A DNA stretch of 63,763 bases, from assembly GCA_037447655.1 (NCBI GenBank), contig JBBHKE010002620.1:279881-343643 (forward strand), written 5' to 3'. Of the stretch, positions 30,882 through 41,490 are shown piece after piece. Made by a program: the position numbers and the translations under genes. The notes under the pieces were generated by a model. It saw nothing but the letters and a program-made list of their open reading frames with translations. It did not search any database and had not been told where the DNA came from. Source of the stretch: Zygnema cylindricum. Lineage: Eukaryota > Streptophyta > Zygnematophyceae > Zygnematales > Zygnemataceae. Every line of letters starts with the position of its first letter. The first letter of the stretch is position 1.

Positions 30882-31808
30882 ATAGTGCCCAGGTTTCTTA
30901 CAAAAATAACATAAACCTTTAGGAGCCCTTGGTCCGAACTCGTCGGTCTGATTTTTCTACTCCTTCCCCCCATAATTTCCGACCGGTTTCCGGGAATCCT
31001 TGTTCCTCCAATCGGTCGCAGTTGCCAAGGCTTGGCCACTCTTTCCTCCCCTTCGGATCTCAATCGTATTCCCTCGAACGAGAATCATCCCTACCACTGA
31101 GTTCCATATCCACCTTCAGTTTGGCAAGTCCTGCACACGGTTGACTATGTTCTCAAACTCATCAGGTAAATTCATCAGTAAACAGTTAACCTTTTCTTTT
31201 TCACTAAAAACTTTTCCCGCACTCTCTAGCTCCATGAAGAGTGTAGCAAGCTCATTGCAAAAATCCAACATATTTCCCCCTTTGTATACATACTCCTTAA
31301 CTTTCTGATCAGCCAACTGTTGTTGCTGAATCGTACCACTTCGGTACATCTCTATGAGAGCCATCCAAAGATCGGATGCTCTTTCTACCTGCAAATGAGG
31401 ACATGGAAGTCCTTGAGTGAGATGGCGTAGGATGAAGTGCTTTGGCGCCATATTGTTGAAGTCCCAGGTTTAAATATCATTCTCCTCGTTCCTCGGAATA
31501 GGTGACATGAATGCCGAACCAGTTGCTATTGGTGTGGTCGCCTCCTTCTCGTATCCTTTGTCCACGACCTCTCTTTCCTTTGTTTCCTCCCTTGAAGGTG
31601 GATCCTGTTTCCTAGTGAATCTGCTTCCTCCAAACCCTGGAGGAATTCCAAGACTTGATCGACGCCCCAACCGTCCACTCACTATCCCCCAAAACCTTTT
31701 TTCACATAGAGCTCCTATCATCATACTTTCCCAGTATATGAAGCCAGTTCCATTAGAGATTGGTACCCTAGAGGGTGGGCCCATAACTTGAAACTCTGAG
31801 ACCTCCAT
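30860..31808 (-). pseudogene. Copia-C Gag
   Basis: ATG at 31808 inside the LTR (MEVSEFQVMGPPSRVPISNG), then CEKRFWGIVSG; a stop at about 31470; body from 31451 with MAPKHFILRHLTQGL, ADQKVKEYVYKGGNMLDFC and LLMNLPDEFENIVNRVQDL; zinc knuckle LCYFCKKPGHYMAEC near 30880-30925. Confidence 0.75.
31774..31787 (-). other. PBS of Copia-C (half initiator tRNA-Met)
   Basis: Plus strand GGTGGGCCCATAAC, one base away from the LTR start at 31789. An exact match to the plant initiator tRNA anticodon arm as I know it. Confidence 0.8.
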
Positions 31809-32812
31809 AAGTCCTCAAAGTGGACAGCTTCCAAGAAGCCTCTAGGATAACACTGACCCCTTTGTGTTTCACCAAAAACGACTGCCACCCTGGCAGACAA
31901 TAACTTTGACCACCTTCACTCTTGTAAAGACAAGACTCCCTTGAGTTGAGAGCAAAGAGAATCTCTGAATTTGCTCCCCTGAGCAGTAAGTTATGGAGGG
32001 TCAAAGTTGACTTTTTGTACAGAAGCTCTCTTGGAGAGAGGGTCGTATCTCCTAATTTTTCTAAGTCCTATCTCTCTCATAGACTCTATCTACTGATGTA
32101 CGGAGCCAATCAGATTACAGTTCCGTACACAAAAGTACAGCTGCCAGTATACTTTCTGTACGGACACTGTACGACATGGACTAAATGTCGACACGTGGTA
32201 TGTCCGGATTCGCTCCCTTAATCCTCGGAGATGCCCCGATCGAATGTCATTTCGCCACGTGTCATCCGATGTGGCGATGACCAAAAACCGCCGAAATCCT
32301 CTTCCGCGATCTCGGCGTTAATTGCGGCTGTACGATTAAATTCACATTTAATCGTAGCCGTAATAAATAAATGCGCGGTATTGGTTTTTTATTCGTACCG
32401 TAATCCATACTTTTACATTATTGGATCTATATATCCCGTAAGCTGTTACAGTTAAATGAATTATCCTACCTAGTAATGTTTAATTAAATATCAAACCATA
32501 TAGTACGTAACACTAGTTAAAGACTTAACGGCTAAGGCTACCGGCTACCGGCTCTTTCTCGTCCGGTAAGTACCAGGATCAAATCCTGTGGCCGCCATAT
32601 ACCTTTTAGTAAATAAACCCCTAACTAATATATATTTCCCGTAAACCTCTGGATAGCCTAGGTAGCCATGGCTCTAGCTCCCTCTCCAATTTCTCAGTGA
32701 CTGCGACAAGTTTGAGAGTTGGAGAGAGAAGTTAGAGGTAGACTGCCTCGGTTTCTTTCTATATTTCTATTTAGACCTAGAAAATACTTTAAATGGACCT
32801 TTAATTTCTACA
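31789..32812 (-). repeat. 5' LTR of Copia-C
   Basis: 1024 bp, TGAAACTCTG...TTTCTACA on the plus strand. Contains a GTAC cluster (32098-32172), an antisense tRNA-like module (32524-32596) and the inverted repeat around TAGCCATGGCT (32655 onward). Confidence 0.85.
32524..32596 (+). other. Antisense tRNA-like module in LTR C
   Basis: AACGGCTAAGGC resembles a D arm, and CCAGGATCAAATCCTGTGG a T arm with a B-box core. Cloverleaf incomplete. In the 3' LTR copy the solo LTR splits this module (25780-25795 and 27113-27150). Confidence 0.45.
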
Positions 32813-32817
32813 CTATC

Positions 32818-33530
32818 TACTGACTGTACGAACAAATCAGAACACTGTACAGTATAAGAAAGTACTACCGCCGATGTATTTTTTGTACGGCCTTTGTACA
32901 ACAAGGCCATTTAGCGGACGCGTGTCCACTTTTCACTCGTCCGTACGTTCCTCGAAATTCCCGCGACCGAATGTTATCTCTCCACATGGCGCCAGGTCAT
33001 GCCACGTCACAAAATTCCAAAATGACCATTCTGGGATCTAGGCGATGATGTGCGCCTTTGGATAGAATTTAGTATTTGATCTCAACCGTCGAAACAAATG
33101 TTTGATTCATTTGTTTTGTGCGGAATCATATCCGTACTGTATTTAACTCGTTCTATGTATCTATGTTTGTATTTTCGTTAATCGAAATAGCTACCGTAAC
33201 ATTGTTTATATATTTATCAAACCCTATATATTATAGCAAACTTCCATGACAAACTGGTTAGAGCGAACGGCTACGCGATGCTCTACCGGTAGGAGGTTTG
33301 AGTCCTTCCGGACCCAACCTTTTGTTGAGAGTGACTTAGGTCACTCTTGTACTACACAGGTGGAGCTGAGGCAGCCATGGCTCCACTACTCTCTCTCTCC
33401 TTCAATGACTAAAACAAGTATGGGGGATGGAGAGAGATAGGTGGAGGCTTACTGCTTTCGCTCTATTTTCTATTCATCTATTTAGACCTAGAAAATACTT
33501 ATATTAAATCATTTTTAGTTATTTTCAACA
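32818..33530 (-). repeat. 5' LTR of Copia-B, right part
   Basis: 713 bp continuing the B LTR after Copia-C and ending TTTCAACA. Antisense tRNA-like module at 33250-33313 (CTGGTTAGAGCG, then GGAGGTTTGAGTCC). Confidence 0.85.
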
Positions 33531-34393
33531 TATCTGAATTTGCTTCCCTAAAAAGTAGGTTGTGGAGGGTCAAAGTTGACCTTTTTTACATGAGATCTCT
33601 CAGAGCGAACCCACTTAATTTTCTAAGTCGTATCTCTCTCTAAACTCTATCTACTAACGAACAACACCAATCACATTACTGTGTCGTACAGAAAAGTACA
33701 GGTGCTGGTGTACTTTCTGTACAGCCATCGTACAACATGGTCGAAATGTCGAAACATGTCACATCCAAATTTGATTCCGTAATCTCCGAAGTAGCCACAA
33801 TTCAATGTTGACGCGCCACGTGTCCCTTGACGTGGCGATGATCGTAAAACGCCAATAGTACTTATTCCCCGATCGCGACCCCTATCGTGGCCGTCCGATC
33901 AAAAGCGACTATATTTCTAGCCGTTGAAAATAGACGCGCGGTATTTGTTTCGCGGTCAAAACAAAATACGCGTTATGCGTTTCATACAATACATAGAACC
34001 GTACTCCATACTATCTAAAATTGTAACTATACATTACGTATCTATTTCACGTTAAACGAACTAGTCTGCGTGTAACTCTTTATATATCTGTCAAACTCCA
34101 TGTACTCAGCACTGGTCTTAGACTTATAGGATAAATCTAACGGCTACTTCAACGGACAGTAGGTACCAAGATCAAATCCTGGGTCCATCAAACCGTTTTA
34201 TAACTCTATCAAGATTGGCCTTCCTATCCTCTTTGGACAACCTAGGCAACCATGGCTCTTACTCCTCCTCCAGTCTTCAATGACTGCGACAAGTGTGGGG
34301 ACTTGAGAGAAGAGTTAGAGGTAGGTTGTTTGTGTCTCATTTTTGCCTTTTATTTTACAATCTCTAGACCTAGAAAATACTTGAATTTTAACA
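33531..34393 (-). repeat. 3' LTR of Copia-D, left end truncated by Copia-B
   Basis: Matches the 5' LTR from TCTGAATTTGC (36565) onward; the first 300 bp are missing. GTAC motifs at 33687-33735. An antisense tRNA-like remnant at about 34120-34190 (GATCAAATCCTGGG B-box-like). Confidence 0.8.
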
Positions 34394-34406
34394 CTCCCCT
34401 TATTTT

Positions 34407-35162
34407 CTAGTCTACTTTTTTTCCAACTCCCATCAAAAACCACACATATATATTTCTCTTCTTTTTCCTTTTTTTTTCTTCATGAAGCTTTAAGCGAATA
34501 CCTTCATATTTAAGAAAGTGTATTAGATGACCTGAAATAATTTCATCGTGTTGATCATACATTTTATTTTGCATGCCACTTTTAATAAATCCGAGCAAAG
34601 GTTTTATCCACCTCCTCCTTTTTTCATCCAAGCAAAATCCACTATCCCTTTTGCATTTCCAACAGTTAGCCCCATCTCCAATCTGCAACATATACCCGAA
34701 TGATAACCCTTGTACACGCACATCTTCATAAGCGACATTACACGAAGGAGTGATGTCAAATCCACCCCCCTCCAAATTTTCCCAAAAACCACTAGTCCCC
34801 ACTAAGTTCTTTATAAGATCTACATCTTCCTTACTCGTATTTTTATCCATGATAATTACCCCATTTTGTGAACTTTCCTCACTCTCTCCCATGGAATTCT
34901 TTCCACTATCACTTTCTATTTTTATTCCCAAAAAATATTTCTTCTCCCCTAAACCTTTCATTAAATATTCCTCTTCTCCCCTATCCTTGGAATCCGTTGA
35001 AGTTCCCTTTTCCGACCAGTTTTTTGTTTCCAAAATATCTATGAAACTATCCTCAATATTTTGAACTCCCTCAAGTTTCTCCTCTCTCTTTAATTCCCTA
35101 ATACCTCCCAAAGCACATTGTTGCTTTCGTGGAATTTCTATATGCTTTTCTCTCTTCCCCAT
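34407..35162 (-). CDS. Copia-D collapsed Pol ORF (251 codons)
   Basis: One uninterrupted frame stitches short relics of several pol domains: RKQQCALGGI (before the protease), GEKKYFLGIKIE (the KYILGI motif of copia RT/connection), FDITPSCNVAYEDV with FGYMLQIGDGANCWK (RNase H, catalytic WSDAS replaced by PSCNVA) and MQNKMYDQHDEIISGHLIHF (RNase H CDNQAAI region, altered). There is no protease active site, integrase or RT palm. None of the catalytic residues remain. The open frame may reflect recent origin or selection. A second copy lies at 43616-44139. Confidence 0.55.
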   Translation of the reverse strand: MGKREKHIEIPRKQQCALGGIRELKREEKLEGVQNIEDSFIDILETKNWSEKGTSTDSKDRGEEEYLMKGLGEKKYFLGIKIESDSGKNSMGESEESSQNGVIIMDKNTSKEDVDLIKNLVGTSGFWENLEGGGFDITPSCNVAYEDVRVQGLSFGYMLQIGDGANCWKCKRDSGFCLDEKRRRWIKPLLGFIKSGMQNKMYDQHDEIISGHLIHFLKYEGIRLKLHEEKKRKKKRNIYVWFLMGVGKKVD

Positions 35163-35193
35163 ACTACTGATGCGCAGAAGCTCCTAAAAATCT

Positions 35194-36278
35194 TCATCCT
35201 CTTTCTCCTTTTCCCCCTTTTTCTTCCTCATCCACATTCCAACTTCTAAGTTCTTCGACACAAGGGCATTCCTCCATAGTGACCCGATTCCCTACAAAAT
35301 AAGCAAACCCCTCTTTTCCAAGCTCCCCTTTCTTTTCCTCTCCCACTCTTTCCACCAAAGTTCCGATAGGGTTTACCTTTGTCTTTCTTCCTCTCATCAC
35401 GCTTCTGCCTGTCGCCAACATTCCTCTCATTACGCTTCCGCCAGTCACCACCAGGTGTAAATGCATTCACCCTGTCACTTCCCCTACGAAGCTCTAAAGT
35501 GCTTTCCCTCACAAGAATTATCCCCATGGTAATGCTTTTAGTCCATGAGGAGCCATCGATTTCCTGCATACGGTTAATTATATTTTCGTACTCATCTGGG
35601 AGTTTTATGAGTAGTGTATTAATCTTTCTCTCCTCGGATTCTACATATCCCGCACTAGCAAGCTCAACATATAACGCAACAATATCATTGCAAAACTCTA
35701 TCATGCTATCGCCTTTATAAACATAGGCCTCTATTTCTTGTTTTACTAATTGCTGCCTCTGTATAGTTTCACTCTTATAGGTCTTAATTAGTGCTTCCCA
35801 AATTTCTGAAGATTTGGTTAAGGCTATAAGAGTGATAGCTATAGACTTAGACACGTTTCTAAGTATGCGATGTTTTGCTACTGTGTTTTTCTACTCCCAA
35901 ATTTTAATTTCATTTTCTTCAGTTTTTGGTTTAGTTATACCCCCTATATGTGGAACCATAGCCGAGAGCCTAGCTCCCCTCACCATAGGTGTTGCTCTAC
36001 CCTTCTCCCCCATTCCCCTTTCCATTGTAATTATTTTCCCTTCACCTTCTGTTGCATCTGAACTTTGGTTGGTTTTTCTGGGAAGCGCCAGTTGAGTCTC
36101 TATAGTGAGCTCCACCGAAGCTCGATGGCGGACACTTCACTTGTCCCGAAACATTTCCCCATAAGTGCTTTTCGAAAAGGAATCCCTTGATCATAAATCC
36201 CCAATAAGTGAAGTATGTTCCATTAAGTATAGGCACCTTAGATGGTGGGCCCATAACTTGAAACTCTATGGGGTCCAT
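35194..36278 (-). pseudogene. Copia-D Gag
   Basis: ATG at 36278 inside the LTR (MDPIEFQVMGPPSKVPILNG), then FEKHLWGNVSGQVKCPP. A 202-codon piece (35246-35854) has IWEALIKTYKSETIQRQQL, VYKGDSMIEFCNDIVALYVE and LLIKLPDEYENIINRMQEI, a basic tail, and a degenerate knuckle CLFCRESGHYGGMPLC with an extra residue. Two frameshifts or stops (near 36115 and 35885). Gag is the only nearly complete protein of this element. Confidence 0.7.
36244..36257 (-). other. PBS of Copia-D (half initiator tRNA-Met)
   Basis: Plus strand GGTGGGCCCATAAC next to the LTR start at 36259. Confidence 0.8.
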
Positions 36279-37169
36279 TCCCCTATAGAATTCGCATATC
36301 CAAAAAAGCTTATCTAGTTAGTGCCGACTCCAAGTTGATACAAACCCAAATGATTGACCCCTTGACAATCAGAACCCCAATACAACTTCACCCCTGTGAA
36401 ATAAGATTTTATGTTTGCTCAATTCCACCACAGAATGCAAAGCTAAATATGAGTTTTAGACACATTCACCCACTTTGACTATCCCTTAGAAATGCTGCCA
36501 CCCTGGCAGGCAAAGACTCTGACCAACTACACTCGTGTGTAGCCTGGACTCCCTTGAGTAGGCAGCAAAGAGAATCTCTGAATTTGCTCCCTTGAGCAGT
36601 AGGTAATGGAGGGTCAAAGTTGACCTTTTGTATAGGAGTTCTCTCGGAGAGAGGCGGCTACCTACTTAATTTTTTAAGTCCTATCTCTCTCTAAACTCTA
36701 TCTACTAACGAACGACACCAATCACATTACTGTGTCGTACAGAAAAGTACAGATGTCGGTGTAATTATGTACGGCCATTGTACACCGTGGCCAAAATGTC
36801 AAAACATGTCACATCCGAATTTGATCCCGTAATCTTCGGAGTAGCCACAATCCAATGTTGACACGCCACGTGTCCTTTGACGTGGCGATGACTGTAAAAC
36901 GCCAATAGTACATATTCCCCGATCGCGACCCATATCGTGGCCGTCCGATCAAAACCGACTATATTTCTAGTCGTTGAAAATAGACGCGCGGTATTTATTT
37001 CGCGGTCAAAACAAAATACGCGTTATCCGTTTCATACAATACATAGAACCGTACTCTGTACTATCTAAAATTGTAACTATACATTACCTATCTATTTCCC
37101 ATTACACGAATTAGTCTGCGTGTAACTATTTATATATCTGTCAAACTCCATGTACGCAGCACTAGTTCT
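36259..37169 (-). repeat. 5' LTR of Copia-D, left part
   Basis: Continues after Copia-E at 43329-43602; together about 1.2 kb. The break lies within the tRNA-like module. GTAC motifs at 36737-36785. Confidence 0.8.
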
Positions 37170-37996
37170 TGTTGTTCTACGACTGCCGGTGCAGGTGGAG
37201 GAGCAGCACTAGTAGTAGAACTAGACATGATGCACTCTCAGAAGCTATCAACAATCCTACCAAACAGTTGTTTTCAAGTGCTCACCAATTCTTACAGAAG
37301 CATCCAAACCTCACAATACATTATCAGAATATAGAGTAGGATAAACACTGACAACTCCCAAAGTTTCAGCACAATTGAACTAACAACACTCAAGATATAA
37401 TACTCAGAAGTTTCCCAAAAAATGTTTGTTGTTTTACTGTTTGGAAGTCTGGATACAAGATGTATTCTGAGTTCTAAGTCTTATACTTGTGTTGTACTGG
37501 CAATACCAGTGTACCTGAGAGGTACGTCAATCTACTAGGCTAATACTAATCTGTCAAGCTACCACTGAGCTACCACTAAGCTACCACTGAGCTACCACTG
37601 AGCTACCACTATGCTACCACTTAGCTACCCACTAAGTTGAGGTCCGTTGACCTGATTCATATCAAACGCAGCTGCGGTGTCCCGTACCGAATCATATCCA
37701 AGATAGAAGCAGCTGCGTTGTCTGTACGGATTATATCCAAAGTAACCGCAGCTCCGTTTGTCATGTCTGTGTCGCAGCTTCGCTGCTCTGTCTGCATAGC
37801 AGCTGCGCTGCTCTGTTTGTATAGTAGCTGCGCTGCTTTGTTTGCACAGCAGCTACGTTGCTATGCTGCTCTGTATGCATAGCACCTGCGTTGTCCTCAA
37901 GTGATGACGCATATCCTTATGAAACTTACGCTACAAATTACTACCTTTTTGCCGTCGTACTAATTTGCTGAGACTGAAAGCTTTCCAAAAACAACA
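37170..37996 (-). repeat. 3' LTR of Copia-E
   Basis: 827 bp. Holds an 11-bp tandem repeat (GCTACCACTGA/GCTACCACTAA) at 37548-37632 and a GCAGCTGCG-rich zone at 37665-37895. Polypurine tract on the right side (minus AAAGCTTTAGGGGAG). Confidence 0.85.
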
Positions 37997-38156
37997 CTCC
38001 CCTAAAGCTTTAGACTCAGTATACTGGCGCAGCTGCGATGACAAACTAGCGCAGCATCGCAGCATAGCAATATAACAATTAGCAAGTCACCCAGTCCCAC
38101 TACATCTCAATGGTGGTCTTATCGCAGCGTCGCAGTATAGCAGTGCAGCAATTGAA

Positions 38157-38612
38157 CTATTCACTTAATCCCACTGCGTTCCTACAACACCTCAGCTTAG
38201 GAGCAGGAAGATCTTTAGTGAGCATATCAGCAATCATTTTTGCATCTGGCAAATAACATAATTTAATCACTCTAGAGAACATTTTTTCTCTTACAAAGTG
38301 TAATCTTACATCCATGTGCTTGCTTTTGAAGTGATGACTCGGGTTAGAAGCAATGGCAATGGCAGCCTGGTTATCACACCAGATCACTTGTGGATCAACC
38401 CGCATGTATCCTAGTTCTTGTAACATGGATTTTACCCATAAAAGTTCTTTGAGGGCCGAGATTGCTGCCATATATTCTGACTCCATTGTCGACAGTGCTG
38501 TCACCTTTTGAAGTTTGCTGCTCGAGCAGCAAGTACCGTTCCCAATTTGTAGAACGAATCCCGTGGTGGATTTCCGGCTTGGCATGTCGCCATAGCTTGC
38601 ATCACTCCACAT
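38157..38612 (-). pseudogene. Copia-E RNase H domain
   Basis: WSDASYGDMPSRKSTTGFVL, LSTMESEYMAAISALKELLW, VIWCDNQAAIAIASNPSHHF and ADMLTKDLPAPKL up to the stop. Catalytic motifs look intact; the frame is separated from RT by breaks near 38650-38790. Confidence 0.8.
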
Positions 38613-38785
38613 TTGCAGTTTTATTTCTCCTCCGCCTAGTGTGAGTTTGAGGTCTTTGGTTCCAGCAAATATCTTAAGACTCTCCTTGCTGCATCAAAGT
38701 CAGATTTTCTCGGATTCTCTAGACTCCTGCTCAGTACCCCGACTGCTGCACGAATGTCAGGACAGGTACAATTCATAAAATATAT

Positions 38786-39295
38786 TTAGCTTCTTACTAT
38801 CTGTCTGTAAGGTATTTGTGTTATAGAATCATTCTCCCCTGATTCTAAATACTCGCTAACAATGACACCTGGTTCTGTCTCTTCTCCCTCCAACTTCTGT
38901 CGAAACTCCATTGGAGTTAGACATCCTTTTGCCCCCCGCATTCTGTACTCATCTAACATGTTTCCAATAGCCTCCTTTTGAGTCGGTTTTATTTCTTTCT
39001 TATTTCTGTCCCTCTCTACCTGGATACCCAAAATATATTTTGCCTCACCGAGGTCTTTCATCTCGAACCGTGAGTTTAGAGCAATTTTGATTTTGTTAAT
39101 TTCAACCATTGATTTGCTAATTAATAGTAAATCATCTACATACACCGTTATATGCACTATCCCATTTTCACCCTTTAGAACGTAGACAAAGTGATCAGAA
39201 CTTATCCTTTGAAATCTTAGGCTAGTTAGGAATTCATCAAGCTTCAGATTCCACTGTCTGGTGGCCTGTTTTAGGCCGTATAGAGATTTTAACAA
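38786..39295 (-). pseudogene. Copia-E reverse transcriptase, C-terminal part
   Basis: LYGLKQATRQWNLKLDEFL, TVYVDDLLLISKS (catalytic YVDD) and GEAKYILGIQVERD. Separated from the 715-codon frame by a short break at 39295-39345. Confidence 0.8.
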
Positions 39296-39342
39296 CTTGC
39301 ATACTATGTGCTCTTTTCCTGGTTTACATACTTTTCAGGCTG

Positions 39343-41490
39343 CTACATGTTAATGGTCTCTTTTAGTTCTCCGTGCAATAAGGCCGTCTTTACATCCATC
39401 TGATGTATTTCCATATCTTCTATTGCAGCTAGGGACAGCAAAATCCTAACTGTCGGAAATCTTACAACTGGAGAAAATGTTTCTTCAAAATCTATTCCTT
39501 CCTTTTGATTATACCCCTTTGCCACAAGTCTGGCTTTATAACGTTCATTGGTGTTATTGGGATTTAACTTCACCTTGAATACCCATTTGCTATCGATCGA
39601 TTTTCGGTCAGGAGGAAGGTCCACAACCTCCCATGTTTGAGCCTCCATGATGGACTTCATTTTGTCGTTTGCCGCCTCGATCCACTGATTCCATTCTGGT
39701 GATGAGAAGGCCTCCTGAATGGTCAAAGGCTCCCCTGAGGCTGCCGAGTAGGCAAAATGAGAACTTGCTTGCAGGCGGCTGCTAGATCTTCTTCCCCCCG
39801 GAAATATTGAGGCTGAGATCGTCGAATGCCGCACATTGCGATGATTGCGTTGGTTGTGATCTGTGTGTACAGACTTTTGTTGGTCCGATTGGACCTTAAG
39901 TTGTTGAGGAACTTGGAGAGAGACGGACTCCGGAGTCACTACCGGAGAATGTTGCATCACTGAGACAATTTCTTGCATGCAATCTAAAATGACATATTCC
40001 TGTACCTTTTGTTGCTTTTGCTGCTCTGTCATTTGAAATAAATATATGGAGTCTAGTTCATCTTTAACAATGATGTTCCTTGCTACAACTATTTTCTGCC
40101 TCTCAAACACAAAGACCGTATAACCTTTTGAGTGATCATCATATCCTAACAGAATACCTGGTAGTCCCTTTGGTTCCATTTTCCATCTATTTGTAGACAT
40201 ATCCAATATAAAGCATTGACTACAAAAGAATTTGAAATGGCTAACATCTGGTTTGTTACCAGTCCAGATCTCGTAAAGAGTAGTGTCTACCGATCTGGAT
40301 CCTATCCTATTCTTAATATAAACTGCACAATTTAGAGCCTCGGCCCAGAATTTCGGATCCACATTTTTATCTGCGAGAATTGACCTAGAGTTCTCCGTGA
40401 GAGTTCTATTTCGTCTTTCCGACACCCCATTTTGTTCCCGTGAATATGGAATAGTCAATAGATAACTAATACCTTCCTCGAGTAAAAAGGTTTCAAATTC
40501 TTTCGATGTATATTCACCACCATTGTCCGATCTGAGCTTCAAAATAGGTGAATTATGAAGTTTTTCAACCCATGCTTTATAGTGTTTGAAGTGACCAAAC
40601 ACTTCACTCTTCTCCTTCATGAAGTAAACTTTGGTAAACCTTGAGAAATCATCGGTGAAAGTGATTATATATTTCATCCCCCCGGCAGATGGAACCTTCG
40701 CAGGACCAAAAACTTTCGAGTGAATTTGTTGTAAAAGTTTCGTTGACCGATGCTCAGACTCCTTAGGAGATGGCAATCTGTGGATTTTGCCCAAAGCGCA
40801 ACCATCACAAGTTTTGACCGGCTCATCTGTGATTGAAACACCCTCTATTTTTCCAGCAGGGACCATTTTTCTCAAACTATCATAGTTTACATGGCCTAAT
40901 CTTTTATGCCACAACTCATCTGAGTGCAAAACACTGGAGTACAGAACATCATTCTCCTTGGTATTAGCCATATCCATGCGGTACATCTTGCTACTATCTC
41001 TAGTACCTGTAACTGCAACCTTGCCATTTTTGCTAACAACCTGCAGACCATTTTTCAAATTTACCTCAAAGCCTTTACTCTCTACCAACGACGTAGAAAA
41101 CAGATTTTTCTTAAAGTCAAGCACAAATAAGACATTGTGAAGAGTCCTTTCAATTGCTTTTCCTTCTACATCAACTAGCAAGGACACATCACCCTCAGCA
41201 CGAGTCTGGACACTCATTCCACAAGCATAATAAATATTTTTCTCCGGCGTTGCTTTCAGATTTTTGAAGATGGCCTTGTTCCAGCACATGTGGGCTGACA
41301 CTCCTGTATCCATTATCCATCCGAGGTCCTTTACGCCCTCCATTGCTGCCGCCATAGCGAATAGATTCGTGTCGTCCTCCTCAAAAAAAGTCAGAGTCTC
41401 GTCTTGGAGTGATGAAGACGCTAAAAACAATGCATTTTTCCACGAGGTGTAGGCCTCGTGAAGCTTTTGTAAAACTGACTTTGTTGCCAT
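39343..41490 (-). CDS. Copia-E polyprotein: protease, integrase and RT N-terminal part
   Basis: A 715-codon open frame, the longest in the window. Protease near residues 55-75 (LGWIMDTGVSAHMCWNK, DTG intact), protease landmark LHNVLFVLDFKKNLFSTSLV, pre-integrase zinc site LWHKRLGHVNYDSLRKMV and CDGCALGK, integrase DDE triad (FTDDFSRF, LRSDNGGEYTS, EQNGVSERRNRTL), tail FCSQCFILD and GYDDHSKGYTVFVF, then RT start SKWVFKVKLNPNNTNERYK and MDVKTALLHGELK. It integrates and copies the element. Truncated at the RT palm by a stop near 39343; C-terminal domains follow in other frames. Confidence 0.85.
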   Translation of the reverse strand: MATKSVLQKLHEAYTSWKNALFLASSSLQDETLTFFEEDDTNLFAMAAAMEGVKDLGWIMDTGVSAHMCWNKAIFKNLKATPEKNIYYACGMSVQTRAEGDVSLLVDVEGKAIERTLHNVLFVLDFKKNLFSTSLVESKGFEVNLKNGLQVVSKNGKVAVTGTRDSSKMYRMDMANTKENDVLYSSVLHSDELWHKRLGHVNYDSLRKMVPAGKIEGVSITDEPVKTCDGCALGKIHRLPSPKESEHRSTKLLQQIHSKVFGPAKVPSAGGMKYIITFTDDFSRFTKVYFMKEKSEVFGHFKHYKAWVEKLHNSPILKLRSDNGGEYTSKEFETFLLEEGISYLLTIPYSREQNGVSERRNRTLTENSRSILADKNVDPKFWAEALNCAVYIKNRIGSRSVDTTLYEIWTGNKPDVSHFKFFCSQCFILDMSTNRWKMEPKGLPGILLGYDDHSKGYTVFVFERQKIVVARNIIVKDELDSIYLFQMTEQQKQQKVQEYVILDCMQEIVSVMQHSPVVTPESVSLQVPQQLKVQSDQQKSVHTDHNQRNHRNVRHSTISASIFPGGRRSSSRLQASSHFAYSAASGEPLTIQEAFSSPEWNQWIEAANDKMKSIMEAQTWEVVDLPPDRKSIDSKWVFKVKLNPNNTNERYKARLVAKGYNQKEGIDFEETFSPVVRFPTVRILLSLAAIEDMEIHQMDVKTALLHGELKETINM

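Larger units (their letters stand above)
25032..32812 (-). mobile_element. Copia-C, Ty1/copia element nested in the Copia-B 5' LTR
   Basis: Flanked by a perfect 5-bp duplication CTATC (25027-25031 and 32813-32817), and the B LTR resumes exactly after it. 3' LTR 25032-27369, carrying its own 1.3-kb insertion; 5' LTR 31789-32812. Internal order is gag, protease, integrase, RT, RNase H. The left terminal dinucleotide on the plus strand is CG where the partner LTR has TG. Confidence 0.9.
19390..33530 (-). mobile_element. Copia-B, Ty1/copia element interrupted by Copia-C
   Basis: 3' LTR 19390-20408, internal region 20409-24749, 5' LTR in two parts (24750-25031 and 32818-33530) separated by Copia-C with duplication CTATC. 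Domain order on the minus strand is gag, protease, integrase, RT, RNase H. Left flank GCAGA and right flank TATCT do not match, so an end has been rearranged; the right side abuts an internal point of a D LTR. Confidence 0.85.
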
